From an uncultured Collinsella sp. (GTDB lineage Bacteria > Actinomycetota > Coriobacteriia > Coriobacteriales > Coriobacteriaceae): a DNA stretch of 22,909 nt. This document shows positions 14,867-21,696 of this stretch, piece by piece. A program made the position numbers and the translations under genes. Location: assembly GCA_900540935.1 (NCBI GenBank), contig UQHW01000031.1:1-22909 (forward strand), written 5' to 3'. Under the pieces are notes generated by a model. That model saw only the letters and a list, made by a program, of their open reading frames with translations. It was not told the origin of the DNA and made no database searches. Numbering within the stretch: position 1 is the stretch's first letter; each line of letters starts with the position of its first letter.

Positions 14867-15191
14867 CGTTCCTACCAGGCTGTGGTTGCGGACGGACGAA
14901 ATGCCCGTCCTAGTCCAAGACAGACGCGGTCAAAGGGATCCACGTAAGCGACCGCGTGCGCGCGGCGCGATCATGGCGCGTCCTAGATGTAAGCCGCACC
15001 GTCCGTTCTACTTTCTTTGGGGCAATACCGCCTCGCGGGCGAGCGGGTCAGTCGTGAAGGTGGCTGCGGCCTCCCGAGCAAACACCCCGGTGCGCAAGTG
15101 TGGGGTCAAATACCAGGTCAGCTGGTGGGAACAATCTGATATTCCGCGCAACGCACGGATTGTATACGACACAGAAGGCAGGGTAGCGGAC
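14867..15191 (+). ncRNA. Long leader or unassigned structured RNA candidate
   Basis: About 325 bases lie between the strong promoter and the lipoprotein gene with no convincing coding content. Several hairpins can form: GGACGG/CCGTCC (14890-14895 with 14905-14910), ACGCGGTC/GACCGCGT (14924-14931 with 14950-14957), ACCCC/GGGGT (15084-15088 with 15102-15106) and ACCAG/CTGGT (15112-15116 with 15122-15126). I looked for the conserved blocks of RNase P RNA, tmRNA, SRP RNA, T-box and common riboswitches and found none. The frame of the lipoprotein gene is open through this stretch, but the predicted residues look like chance translation. It may be a cis-acting leader or a separate small RNA. Confidence 0.4.
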
Positions 15192-16217
15192 ATGGTGAGG
15201 GGCAGCTTGATGCACGCGGCTCGGTTAGGTGCTGGGACCGCAGCGGTCATTGCCGTTTTGGGCCTGAGCGGATGCGCGTTCAACCCGCTGTCTACGTTCA
15301 CGACTCCCACGATCGACCAGATCGAGTACGAGACCGTCACGCCGGCGGTGTCGGACGACGCCCTGGTCACTCCCGGAACCCTGACGGTCGCCCTCGATAC
15401 TTCCGATGCGCCGCAGGCCATGCAGGACGCCGACGGCGAGCTCACGGGGTATGCGGTTGACGCCGCCCGCGCCCTCGCAAGCCGCATGGGCCTTAAGGTC
15501 TCCTTTGTCGATGCGTCTTCGGCAGGTTCCGCGCTCGGCGACAAAAAGGCCGATATCTTTATCGGCGAGATTAACTCCACGGACGGGGACATTAGCTCGC
15601 TCGGCACCTGCCTGTACGATGCCACTTCCGTGTTCGGTAAAACTAGCGATGGTGGGTCGCTAAGCGTTTCCACCGATACCCTTAACACGTCCACCCTGGG
15701 CGTTCAGATGTCCTCGGCCTCGCAGGAGGCGCTTGCTAAGCAGAGCATCACCGCCAACCAAAAGACCTACTCCAACATCAACGAGTGCTTTGAGGCGCTC
15801 GAGTCCGGCGAGGTCGACTATGTGATCTGCGACTCCACGGCCGGCGGCTACCTTGCACGCCTGATGAGCGAGGTCTCCTATGTCGGTGCGCTCGAGGCGC
15901 CCTCGACGCTTGGTGTTGCGGGCGCCTCGTCCAATGACGAACTGTGCCGTGCCGTGAGCGACGCCCTCGACGACATCACGGTCGACGGTACGCTCGAGGC
16001 AGTCCACTGCGTCTGGTATGGCACGATGCCCTACGACCTCACCACTAAGACGGTTTCGGGCGCTAGCGTGCAGCCGGGTGACTCTGAGTCCAGTGAGACC
16101 ATGTCCTCCGGCAGCGAGTCCTCCGATTCCAACAATGAGACCGCATCCTCCGAGGACAACTCGTCCAGCCAGGAAGGCACCATCACCGACGACGACATTA
16201 ACAAACTCAATAGCTAG
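15192..16217 (+). CDS. Extracellular solute-binding lipoprotein (family 3-like)
   Basis: From the ATG at 15192 the product has 341 residues; an ATG at 15210, also with a fair ribosome binding site (GAGGGG), is a close alternative. The N-terminus is a lipoprotein signal peptide with lipobox LSGC, so C28 would be lipidated. Residues about 60-280 resemble the amino-acid-binding SBP_bac_3 fold: TLTVALDTSDAPQAMQDADGELTGYAVDAARALASRMG, then KKADIFIGEI and later CFEALESGEVDYVICDS. The last 50 residues are Ser/Glu/Asp-rich and probably disordered. No permease or ATPase gene is adjacent, so the transporter partner, if any, lies elsewhere; a sensing or orphan role is possible. The ligand cannot be read from the sequence. 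A clear terminator follows at 16285. Confidence 0.8.
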   Translation: MVRGSLMHAARLGAGTAAVIAVLGLSGCAFNPLSTFTTPTIDQIEYETVTPAVSDDALVTPGTLTVALDTSDAPQAMQDADGELTGYAVDAARALASRMGLKVSFVDASSAGSALGDKKADIFIGEINSTDGDISSLGTCLYDATSVFGKTSDGGSLSVSTDTLNTSTLGVQMSSASQEALAKQSITANQKTYSNINECFEALESGEVDYVICDSTAGGYLARLMSEVSYVGALEAPSTLGVAGASSNDELCRAVSDALDDITVDGTLEAVHCVWYGTMPYDLTTKTVSGASVQPGDSESSETMSSGSESSDSNNETASSEDNSSSQEGTITDDDINKLNS

Positions 16218-16284
16218 TTATTGCTAGGGGTGGTGTCTCCTATACGTTGGAAAGGACACTTCTTCACGGTTTCAACACGCACTG

Positions 16285-16318
16285 CCGGGCTTCTCCAATA
16301 GGGGAGTCCGGCTTTTTC
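16285..16318 (+). terminator. Rho-independent terminator after the lipoprotein gene
   Basis: Bases 16285-16296 pair with 16302-16313 over 12 bp (three G-T pairs), with GCCGG/CCGGC at the base of the stem, and TTTTT follows directly (16314-16318). Confidence 0.88.
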
Positions 16319-16534
16319 ATCCCTATAAAACCAGCAGGTCAAAGCTAATTTTCGGGACCAAATACAAATCTGTCGGCTCCCTCCTATAGCGCACTTTGCC
16401 ACAGAAAAGTGCGAGACTTCGGTATGCGGTATCAAGCAATCGTTATTCGGGTCTTTAGGAATCCGCGTGATTAAATACACGGCAATGGGTACATAGCCAG
16501 TACGGTAAGTCCCCGAGGCAGATTGGAGCCACGT
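16319..16534 (+). promoter_or_regulatory. Structured hpf leader, candidate raiA-motif RNA
   Basis: This 216-base stretch between the terminator and hpf is more AT-rich than its surroundings and shows pairing potential. GGCTCC (16375-16380) can pair with GGAGCC (16525-16530), which contains the hpf ribosome binding site and closes a domain of about 156 bases. Inside it are CGCACTTT/AAAGTGCG around 16390-16413 and GTAC/GTAC around 16489-16503. TATAAA at 16324-16329 may be a -10 box. The raiA motif is a known structured RNA found upstream of raiA/hpf genes in Firmicutes and Actinobacteria; the position fits, but I could not verify the consensus by eye. Confidence 0.5.
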
Positions 16535-17119
16535 ATGGATATCAAGGTTTCTGGACGCAAGACGACGGTAACCGATGCTCTGCGTGCGCATGTGGATGAG
16601 AAGATCGGCGAGGCGCTCAAGGTTTTCGATATCGAGCCCATGACGGTCGACGTTGTACTTCGCTATGAGAAGAACCCCTCGAACCCCAACCCGGCAATCG
16701 TCGAGGTCACGGTTCGTGCCCGCGGTTCGGTGATTCGCGTTGCCGAGCACGGTGCAGATATGTACGCCGCCATCGACCTCTCCGCCGATAAGGTCACCCG
16801 CCAGCTGCGCAAGTTCAAGACCAAGGTCGTGGACAACCGCCAGGGCGGTGCCAGCGCCGCGGATGTCGCGCCGGTCGAGCGCGTCGAGGATCTGGCCGAC
16901 CTGCTGCTGCCCGAGGAGGAGGACGACCTGCTCGTCCGCGAGAAGGTTATCGACGTCACCCCGATGACTGAGGAGCAGGCGCTGGTGCAGACCGATCTGC
17001 TCGGCCACGACTTCTACGTGTTCGAGAACGCGACGACCGGCCTTATCAATGTGGTGTATCACCGTAAGAATGGTGGATATGGCATCATCAAGCCCCGCAT
17101 CGAAACACTTGACGAGTAA
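16535..17119 (+). CDS. hpf: Long-form ribosome hibernation-promoting factor (HPF/RaiA)
   Basis: The 194-residue protein has the N-terminal S30AE domain (1 to about 100, starting MDIKVSGRKTTVTDALRAHV) that binds the decoding region of the 30S subunit, an acidic linker, and the C-terminal dimerisation domain of long HPF (about 135-190, with REKVIDVTPMTEEQA, GHDFYVFEN and VVYHRKNGGYGIIKP). Long HPF joins 70S ribosomes into 100S dimers in stationary phase, silencing and protecting them. GGAG at 16525-16528 precedes the ATG at 16535. The upstream leader can pair with this site, so translation may respond to RNA folding (inference). A strong terminator follows, so it is probably monocistronic. Confidence 0.96.
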   Translation: MDIKVSGRKTTVTDALRAHVDEKIGEALKVFDIEPMTVDVVLRYEKNPSNPNPAIVEVTVRARGSVIRVAEHGADMYAAIDLSADKVTRQLRKFKTKVVDNRQGGASAADVAPVERVEDLADLLLPEEEDDLLVREKVIDVTPMTEEQALVQTDLLGHDFYVFENATTGLINVVYHRKNGGYGIIKPRIETLDE

Positions 17120-17124
17120 AATAC

Positions 17125-17144
17125 GTTAACTTGCATGAGTTAAC
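17125..17144. repeat. Small perfect palindrome after hpf
   Basis: GTTAACT (17125-17131) and AGTTAAC (17138-17144) pair around TGCATG, itself self-complementary. It lies just before the hpf terminator and has no T-tract of its own. Confidence 0.45.
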
Positions 17145-17148
17145 GGTT

Positions 17149-17180
17149 GGCGGCCATCCCATGCGGGTGGCCGCCTTTTT
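17149..17180 (+). terminator. Rho-independent terminator of hpf
   Basis: GGCGGCCA (17149-17156) pairs with TGGCCGCC (17168-17175), extended by CCC/GGG inside the loop, and is followed by TTTTT (17176-17180). Confidence 0.9.
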
Positions 17181-17198
17181 ACGTAAGGAGTCGCTTTG

Positions 17199-18152
17199 AT
17201 GGACAAGGCCGCATCTACCGGTCATTCGGACCGTTGCCGCATCGTCGTCGATACCTGCTGCGACTTTAGCCCCGAGGTCGCCGCGAACCTCGATGTCGAT
17301 ATCCTGGGTTTCCCCTTCATTATCGATGGCGAGGAGCGCACAGACGACATCTGGTCGAGCATCACGCCCAAGGAGTTTTACGACCGCATGCGCGCTGGTG
17401 CCCGCGTGTCCACCTCGGCTGTGTCGCTCGGTCGCTATATCGAGTTCTTTACCGAGTGCGCCAAAGAGGGCACGCCCACGGTCTACCTGTGCTTTACCTC
17501 GGCGCTGTCGTCGAGCTACAACTCCGCGTGCCAGGCGGCAGATGCCGTGCGCGCCGAGTATCCCGATTTTGAGCTGTACGTGGTCGACAACGCTCTGCCC
17601 TGCGCGACCGGCGCGCTCTTGGCGCTCGAGGCCGTGCGCCAGCGTTCGGCGGGACTGACCGCCAAGCAGCTGGTCGATTGGGCAAACGAGGCAAAGACCT
17701 ACGTCCACGGCTACTTTACGCTCGAGAGCTTCGACGCACTGGCTGCCGGCGGCCGCATTCCGCCCGCGGCGGCGCAGCTCACGGCAAAGCTCGACGTCAA
17801 GCCCGAGCTCTCCTACGACCTGGCCGGCTCGCTGTCGCTGATCGGCGTCAACCGCGGCCGCAAGAAGGCGCTCAAGTCCATCCTCAAGTCGTTCCGCGAG
17901 AACTACGTGCCCGATCGCACCATGCCCATCGCCATCATGACGGCCGATGCCGAAAAGGATGGTGACTGGCTCGAAGCCGCCATCCGCAAGGAGGAGGGTT
18001 GCGCCGACGTCACGATCATTCGCGGCTCCGTGGGTCCCACCATCGGCTCGCACGTGGGCTCCGGCATGGTGGGCTGCGCGTTTTGGGGTAAGAACCGCGC
18101 CGACAAGGCGTCGCTTTCCGACCGTATCGCCCGCCGCGTGCGCGGTCAGTAG
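17199..18152 (+). CDS. DegV-family fatty-acid-binding protein (FakB-like)
   Basis: The 317-residue cytosolic protein shows the DegV layout: RIVVDTCCDFSPEVAANLDVDILGFPF at the N-terminus, the ligand-pocket motif VSTSAVSLGRYIEFF (about 70-84), SALSSSYNSACQAAD, a central VHGYFTLESFDALAAGGRI, and the closing RGSVGPTIGSHVGSGMVGCAFWG. Family members bind a single fatty acid and, as FakB, present it to the kinase FakA, giving acyl phosphate for membrane lipids. No fakA-like (DAK2) gene is adjacent. AAGGAG (17185-17190) supports the ATG at 17199 rather than the TTG just before it. About 98 bases separate it from the next gene. Which fatty acid is bound cannot be deduced. Confidence 0.9.
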   Translation: MDKAASTGHSDRCRIVVDTCCDFSPEVAANLDVDILGFPFIIDGEERTDDIWSSITPKEFYDRMRAGARVSTSAVSLGRYIEFFTECAKEGTPTVYLCFTSALSSSYNSACQAADAVRAEYPDFELYVVDNALPCATGALLALEAVRQRSAGLTAKQLVDWANEAKTYVHGYFTLESFDALAAGGRIPPAAAQLTAKLDVKPELSYDLAGSLSLIGVNRGRKKALKSILKSFRENYVPDRTMPIAIMTADAEKDGDWLEAAIRKEEGCADVTIIRGSVGPTIGSHVGSGMVGCAFWGKNRADKASLSDRIARRVRGQ

Positions 18153-18250
18153 GCAAGCGCTGCGTCCGTAATCGCCCTCGACTCACAGCCCAAACGCTGG
18201 CACCGAGTATTCAACCTGGTAACAACACCCAACCCAAAAGGAAAGGTTTC

Positions 18251-19330
18251 ATGGCAAACAAGCTCTCCGTCGCATTCATTGGCACCGGAATCATGGGTGC
18301 CCCCATCGCCGGCCACATTCTGGACGCCGGCTATTCCGTCACGGTCAACAACCGCACCAAGTCCAAGGCGGCGGCGCTTATCGAGCGCGGCGCCGTCTGG
18401 GCAGATACGCCGGCCGATGCCGCGGCGAACGCCGATGTCGTCTTTACCATGGTGGGCTATCCCTCCGAGGTCGAGGAACTCTACCTGGCGGGCGACGGCC
18501 TGCTCGCGTGCACTAAGCCCGGCGCGGTCTTGATCGACCTCACCACGAGCTCGCCCGAGCTTGCCCGTGACATTGCCGAGGCCGCCCAGGTTTCTGGTCG
18601 CATGGCGTTTGACTGCCCCGTCACCGGCGGCGAGTCGGGCGCTATCGCCGGTACGCTCACGGCTATCGTGGGCGCTACCGAGAACGACATCGCGCCGGTT
18701 CGCGACATCCTTGCCACCTTTGCGGCCAACATCTGCTGCTTCGACGGCGCCGGCAAGGGCCAGGCTGCCAAGCTCGCCAACCAGGTGTCGCTGGGCGCCT
18801 GCATGGTCGGCATGGCAGACGCCATGGCATTTGCCGAGCTGAGCGGCCTTGATCTGGAGAAGACCCGCCAGATGATCCTGGGCGGTACCGGCAAGTCCGG
18901 CGCCATGGAGAGCCTGGCTACCAAGGCGCTCGACGGCGACTACAAGCCCGGCTTTATGGTCGAGCACTTCATCAAGGACCTGCGCTTGGCGCTCGCCTAT
19001 GCCGACGATCGCGAGCTTGCGCTGCCCGGCGCCGACGTGGCCTTTACGCTCTACGACATGCTCGATGCCATCGGTGGTGCCAAGCTGGGCACCCAGGCCA
19101 TCACAGTCCTCTATAAGGAGGAGGCCGACGCCATCGCCGCCGGTCTGGACTGGTCGCAGTATCGTCCCGAAGAGCACGGTGCTCACGAGGACGGCTGCGG
19201 TTGCGGCGAGCACGGCGACGACCATGAGTGCGGTTGCGGCCACCACCATGGCGAGGACCACGAGTGCTGCGGCGGCCACGGCCATGATGATGGCCACGAG
19301 TGCTGCTGCGGCCACCATCACGGGGAGTAG
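18251..19330 (+). CDS. Beta-hydroxyacid dehydrogenase with His/Cys-rich tail
   Basis: Residues 1 to about 300 form a complete 3-hydroxyisobutyrate dehydrogenase-family enzyme: the Rossmann motif GTGIMG (11-16), the NRT segment after the second strand (typical of NADP(H) preference), DCPVTGGESGA (121-131) for substrate, and the catalytic lysine K174 with N177 (GQAAKLANQ). Substrate could be 3-hydroxyisobutyrate, tartronate semialdehyde, succinic semialdehyde or similar. The remaining 54 residues (306-359) are unusual, containing 14 His and 9 Cys among Gly, Asp and Glu, in repeating units such as HECGCGHHHGEDHECCGGHG. This tail looks like a metal-binding appendage, as on HypB or SlyD. Length is 359 against about 290-300 for the family. 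GGAAAGG precedes the ATG at 18251. The next gene starts 5 bases after the stop. Confidence 0.9.
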   Translation: MANKLSVAFIGTGIMGAPIAGHILDAGYSVTVNNRTKSKAAALIERGAVWADTPADAAANADVVFTMVGYPSEVEELYLAGDGLLACTKPGAVLIDLTTSSPELARDIAEAAQVSGRMAFDCPVTGGESGAIAGTLTAIVGATENDIAPVRDILATFAANICCFDGAGKGQAAKLANQVSLGACMVGMADAMAFAELSGLDLEKTRQMILGGTGKSGAMESLATKALDGDYKPGFMVEHFIKDLRLALAYADDRELALPGADVAFTLYDMLDAIGGAKLGTQAITVLYKEEADAIAAGLDWSQYRPEEHGAHEDGCGCGEHGDDHECGCGHHHGEDHECCGGHGHDDGHECCCGHHHGE

Positions 19331-19335
19331 CGCCC

Positions 19336-19764
19336 ATGAGCTGGACGTTCGTGGTGCTTGCGCTGGTGCTCTTTCTCTTTGCGATCTACATTGGCTTTTT
19401 GTGCGGCCAGTGGGCGTGCGAAAAGCGCGTCATCACCAAGCGCGACTACTGGATTGCCAACTTTGCGGGAGCGGCGGCAGTCATCCTGCTGACCTGGGTG
19501 TTCTCGCTGTTCCCGCTGGTGCAGTTTGCGCCGATCGGCTGGCTCGGCGGCTTTATCGCCGGCCTTAAGATGAGCTTTGGCGAGTCCGTCGGTCCGTGGC
19601 GTAAACACGACGAGGTCTTTAACGTTAACAAGGCTCACCGCGCCGCCGCCGACGCGGGCGATGCCGAGGAGCGCCGCCGTGCGCGTCGCAATGGCGCGGC
19701 CGACCGACAGCTCATCTCGGTCACCGATGACAGCAAGGGTGCTGACAAGCACGCTAAGAAATAG
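19336..19764 (+). CDS. Small membrane protein of unknown function
   Basis: The 142-residue product begins with a hydrophobic helix (about 3-24), then a short basic loop, a second helix (about 39-59) and a third, less hydrophobic stretch (62-79, GWLGGFIAGLKMSFGE). The C-terminal 60 residues are soluble and highly charged (EERRRARRNG, then Asp/Lys-rich), probably cytoplasmic. I recognise no family. The ATG at 19336 is preceded by GGGGAG and lies 5 bases after the dehydrogenase stop, suggesting translation on the same transcript. The HEAT-repeat gene follows after 15 bases, so the two are also probably co-transcribed. Confidence 0.8.
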   Translation: MSWTFVVLALVLFLFAIYIGFLCGQWACEKRVITKRDYWIANFAGAAAVILLTWVFSLFPLVQFAPIGWLGGFIAGLKMSFGESVGPWRKHDEVFNVNKAHRAAADAGDAEERRRARRNGAADRQLISVTDDSKGADKHAKK

Positions 19765-19779
19765 TAAAAAGAGGTAACT

Positions 19780-20478
19780 ATGGCAGAAAACAAAGACGAA
19801 CAGCTCACCGACGAGGAGCTGGCACAGCTTCAGCTGGCAGAGGAGAACGAGAACGCCGTCGACCGTCTGGTCCAGGAGCTCGGCTGCCCCACGCGCCGCA
19901 TTCGCCAGTTTGCCGCTCGCGTGCTGCACCTGCTTGCCGAGCGCGATCCGCAGCGCGTCGTGCCCTGCGTGCCCGCGCTGATCGAGGCGCTCGACCGCCC
20001 CGAGGCGCAGACCCGCTGGGAGGCCCTCGATGCCCTGACGGCGCTCGCTACCACCTGCCCCGAGCAGCTGGGCGATGCCTTTGAGGGCGCCGAGACTGCA
20101 CTGTTCGACGAGATCTCCTCCACGCTGCGCTATGCCGCCTTCCGCCTGCTGTGCGTGTGGGGTGCCACGAGCGTCGAGCGTTCGCGCGAGGCTTGGCCCA
20201 TCCTGGACGAGGCTATCCAGTGCTACCACGGCGACCTTGAGTATCGCGACATGCTCGGTTGCCTGTACGAGTTTTGCCAGGGCGAGATCGACGCCGAGGT
20301 TGCCGAGAAGCTCGCGCTGCGCCTTAAGTTCGACGCCGAGAACGGCAAGGGCAGCTATCTCAAGGCCCGTTCGAGCGAGATTTGCGAAATGCTTGTTAAA
20401 CGTTTTGGCCTGGATCTCTCCAAAAAGAAGAAGCGTGCTAGCGTTAAAAAATCTGAGGCCGCCGAAGACGAGGAGTAA
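19780..20478 (+). CDS. HEAT-repeat protein
   Basis: The 232-residue protein has an acidic N-terminal region followed by several helical repeats of the HEAT/armadillo type, seen as paired helices with the conserved spacing of Leu, Ala and Arg: TRRIRQFAARVLHLLAERDPQRVVPCVPALIEALD (about 38-72) and TRWEALDALTALATTCPEQL (about 78-97). The C-terminus is basic then acidic (KKKKRASVKKSEAAEDEE). Such folds are scaffolds for protein-protein contact; no catalytic residues are visible. It sits between the small membrane protein and isocitrate dehydrogenase, 6 bases before the latter, so it is likely co-transcribed with both. Function unknown. Confidence 0.8.
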   Translation: MAENKDEQLTDEELAQLQLAEENENAVDRLVQELGCPTRRIRQFAARVLHLLAERDPQRVVPCVPALIEALDRPEAQTRWEALDALTALATTCPEQLGDAFEGAETALFDEISSTLRYAAFRLLCVWGATSVERSREAWPILDEAIQCYHGDLEYRDMLGCLYEFCQGEIDAEVAEKLALRLKFDAENGKGSYLKARSSEICEMLVKRFGLDLSKKKKRASVKKSEAAEDEE

Positions 20479-20484
20479 CAGATT

Positions 20485-21570
20485 ATGGCGCACGATGTAG
20501 TCCTGATTCCCGGTGACGGTATCGGTCCCGAGATTACGCAGGCCATGCGCCGCGTGGTCGAGGCCACTGGTGTCCAGATCAACTGGAACGTCCAGGAGGC
20601 CGGCGCCGGCGTCATGGACGAGTTTGGCACGCCGCTGCCCCAGCACGTGCTCGATGCGGTCGCCGAGACCAAGGTTGCCATCAAGGGCCCCATCACCACA
20701 CCGGTCGGCACGGGTTTCCGCAGCGTCAACGTGGCCCTGCGCAAGCACTTCGACCTGTACGCCTGCGTGCGACCTTGCCTGTCGCAGCCGGGCGATGGCT
20801 CGCGCTTCCGCGACGTTGACCTGGTTATTGTGCGCGAGAACACCGAGGACCTCTACGCCGGTATCGAGTTCGATGAGGGCGCTGCCGAGGTCGAGGAACT
20901 CTCGCAGCTTGTCGAGCGTTCGGGCCAAAAGACCTTCGCCGTCGATTCCGCGATCTCGATCAAGCCGATCTCTATCGCCAAGAGCCGCCGCATTGTGGAG
21001 TATGCCTTTGAGTATGCCCGCCGCTGCGGCCGCAAAAAGGTGACGGCCGTGCACAAGGCCAACATCATGAAGGCGACCGACGGCCTGTTCCTGCGCGTGG
21101 CGCGCGAGGTGGCCGCCAACTATCCTGATATCGAGTTCAACGACAAGATCGTCGACGCCACCTGCATGGGCCTGGTCCAGAACCCCAACGACTTCGATGT
21201 CCTGGTGCTGCCCAACCTGTACGGCGACATCGTGAGTGACCTGTGCGCCGGCCTGGTGGGCGGCCTGGGCATGGCCCCCGGCTCCAACATCGGTGCCGAC
21301 TGCGCCATCTTTGAGGCTACGCATGGCTCCGCGCCCGATATCGCCGGCCAGGATATCGCCAACCCCACGGCCGAGATCCTCTCTGCTGCGATGATGCTCG
21401 ATCACCTGGGCGAGAACGATGCTGCCAATCGCATTCGTGCCGCCGTATCTGCCACGCTCGACGAGGGCGAGCAGGTTACCGGTGACGTGCGTCGTGCCCA
21501 GACCGGCTCCGTTGAGGGCGCCGTGGGCACGCAGGCCTTTGCCGATGCCGTTATCGCGCACCTGGTCTAA
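20485..21570 (+). CDS. icd: NAD-type isocitrate dehydrogenase (isocitrate/isopropylmalate family)
   Basis: The 361-residue enzyme opens with LIPGDGIGPEI (7-17). Substrate-site residues visible are S80 in RSVNVALRK, R86, R96 and R117 with Y124 (VRENTEDLYAGIE), and the VHKANIMK segment. The cofactor loop reads HGSAPDIAGQDIANP, with Asp after Pro as in NAD-dependent IDH3-type enzymes, instead of the Lys-Tyr of NADP enzymes. It should convert isocitrate to 2-oxoglutarate, feeding glutamate synthesis. Homoisocitrate or isopropylmalate dehydrogenase are possible alternatives; the RSVNVALRK pattern favours isocitrate. The ATG at 20485 is 6 bases after the HEAT gene. Citrate synthase and aconitase are not in the window. 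Confidence 0.86.
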   Translation: MAHDVVLIPGDGIGPEITQAMRRVVEATGVQINWNVQEAGAGVMDEFGTPLPQHVLDAVAETKVAIKGPITTPVGTGFRSVNVALRKHFDLYACVRPCLSQPGDGSRFRDVDLVIVRENTEDLYAGIEFDEGAAEVEELSQLVERSGQKTFAVDSAISIKPISIAKSRRIVEYAFEYARRCGRKKVTAVHKANIMKATDGLFLRVAREVAANYPDIEFNDKIVDATCMGLVQNPNDFDVLVLPNLYGDIVSDLCAGLVGGLGMAPGSNIGADCAIFEATHGSAPDIAGQDIANPTAEILSAAMMLDHLGENDAANRIRAAVSATLDEGEQVTGDVRRAQTGSVEGAVGTQAFADAVIAHLV

Positions 21571-21582
21571 GGTATGCACGCT

Positions 21583-21613
21583 GCAAACGCCTAAATAGTA
21601 CTTAAGTGTTTGC
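21583..21613. repeat. Imperfect inverted repeat after isocitrate dehydrogenase
   Basis: GCAAACGC (21583-21590) pairs with GTGTTTGC (21606-21613, one G-T pair), and TAA/TTA continues the stem inside. There is no T-tract. It lies between the stop of the dehydrogenase and the hairpin at 21630. Confidence 0.45.
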
Positions 21614-21629
21614 GTATAACCTAAGAATC

Positions 21630-21660
21630 AATACGCCCGGCGCTCTGCCGGGCGTATTCT
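21630..21660 (+). terminator. Terminator hairpin after isocitrate dehydrogenase
   Basis: ATACGCCCGGC (21631-21641) and GCCGGGCGTAT (21647-21657) pair perfectly around GCTCT, with one additional A-T pair outside (21630 with 21658). The following TCTATT is only partly a T-tract, so termination may be incomplete. Confidence 0.75.
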
Positions 21661-21696
21661 ATTGGGGACTATGTTTCCTAACAAGGAGTAACTGAT

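Noticed and set aside
14811..15191. N-terminal extension of the lipoprotein gene by 127 codons
   Set aside because: It would put the signal peptide and lipobox in the middle of the protein, and its residues look random.
14867..15191. RNase P RNA, tmRNA, SRP RNA or T-box in the leader
   Set aside because: None of their conserved sequence blocks could be found by eye; the partial likeness to a T-box sequence near 15055-15070 is too weak.
19318..21579. Very long open frame on the minus strand (753 codons) across the dehydrogenase-to-icd genes
   Set aside because: It lies antisense to four well-supported genes, has no family resemblance and arises from the codon bias of GC-rich coding sequence.
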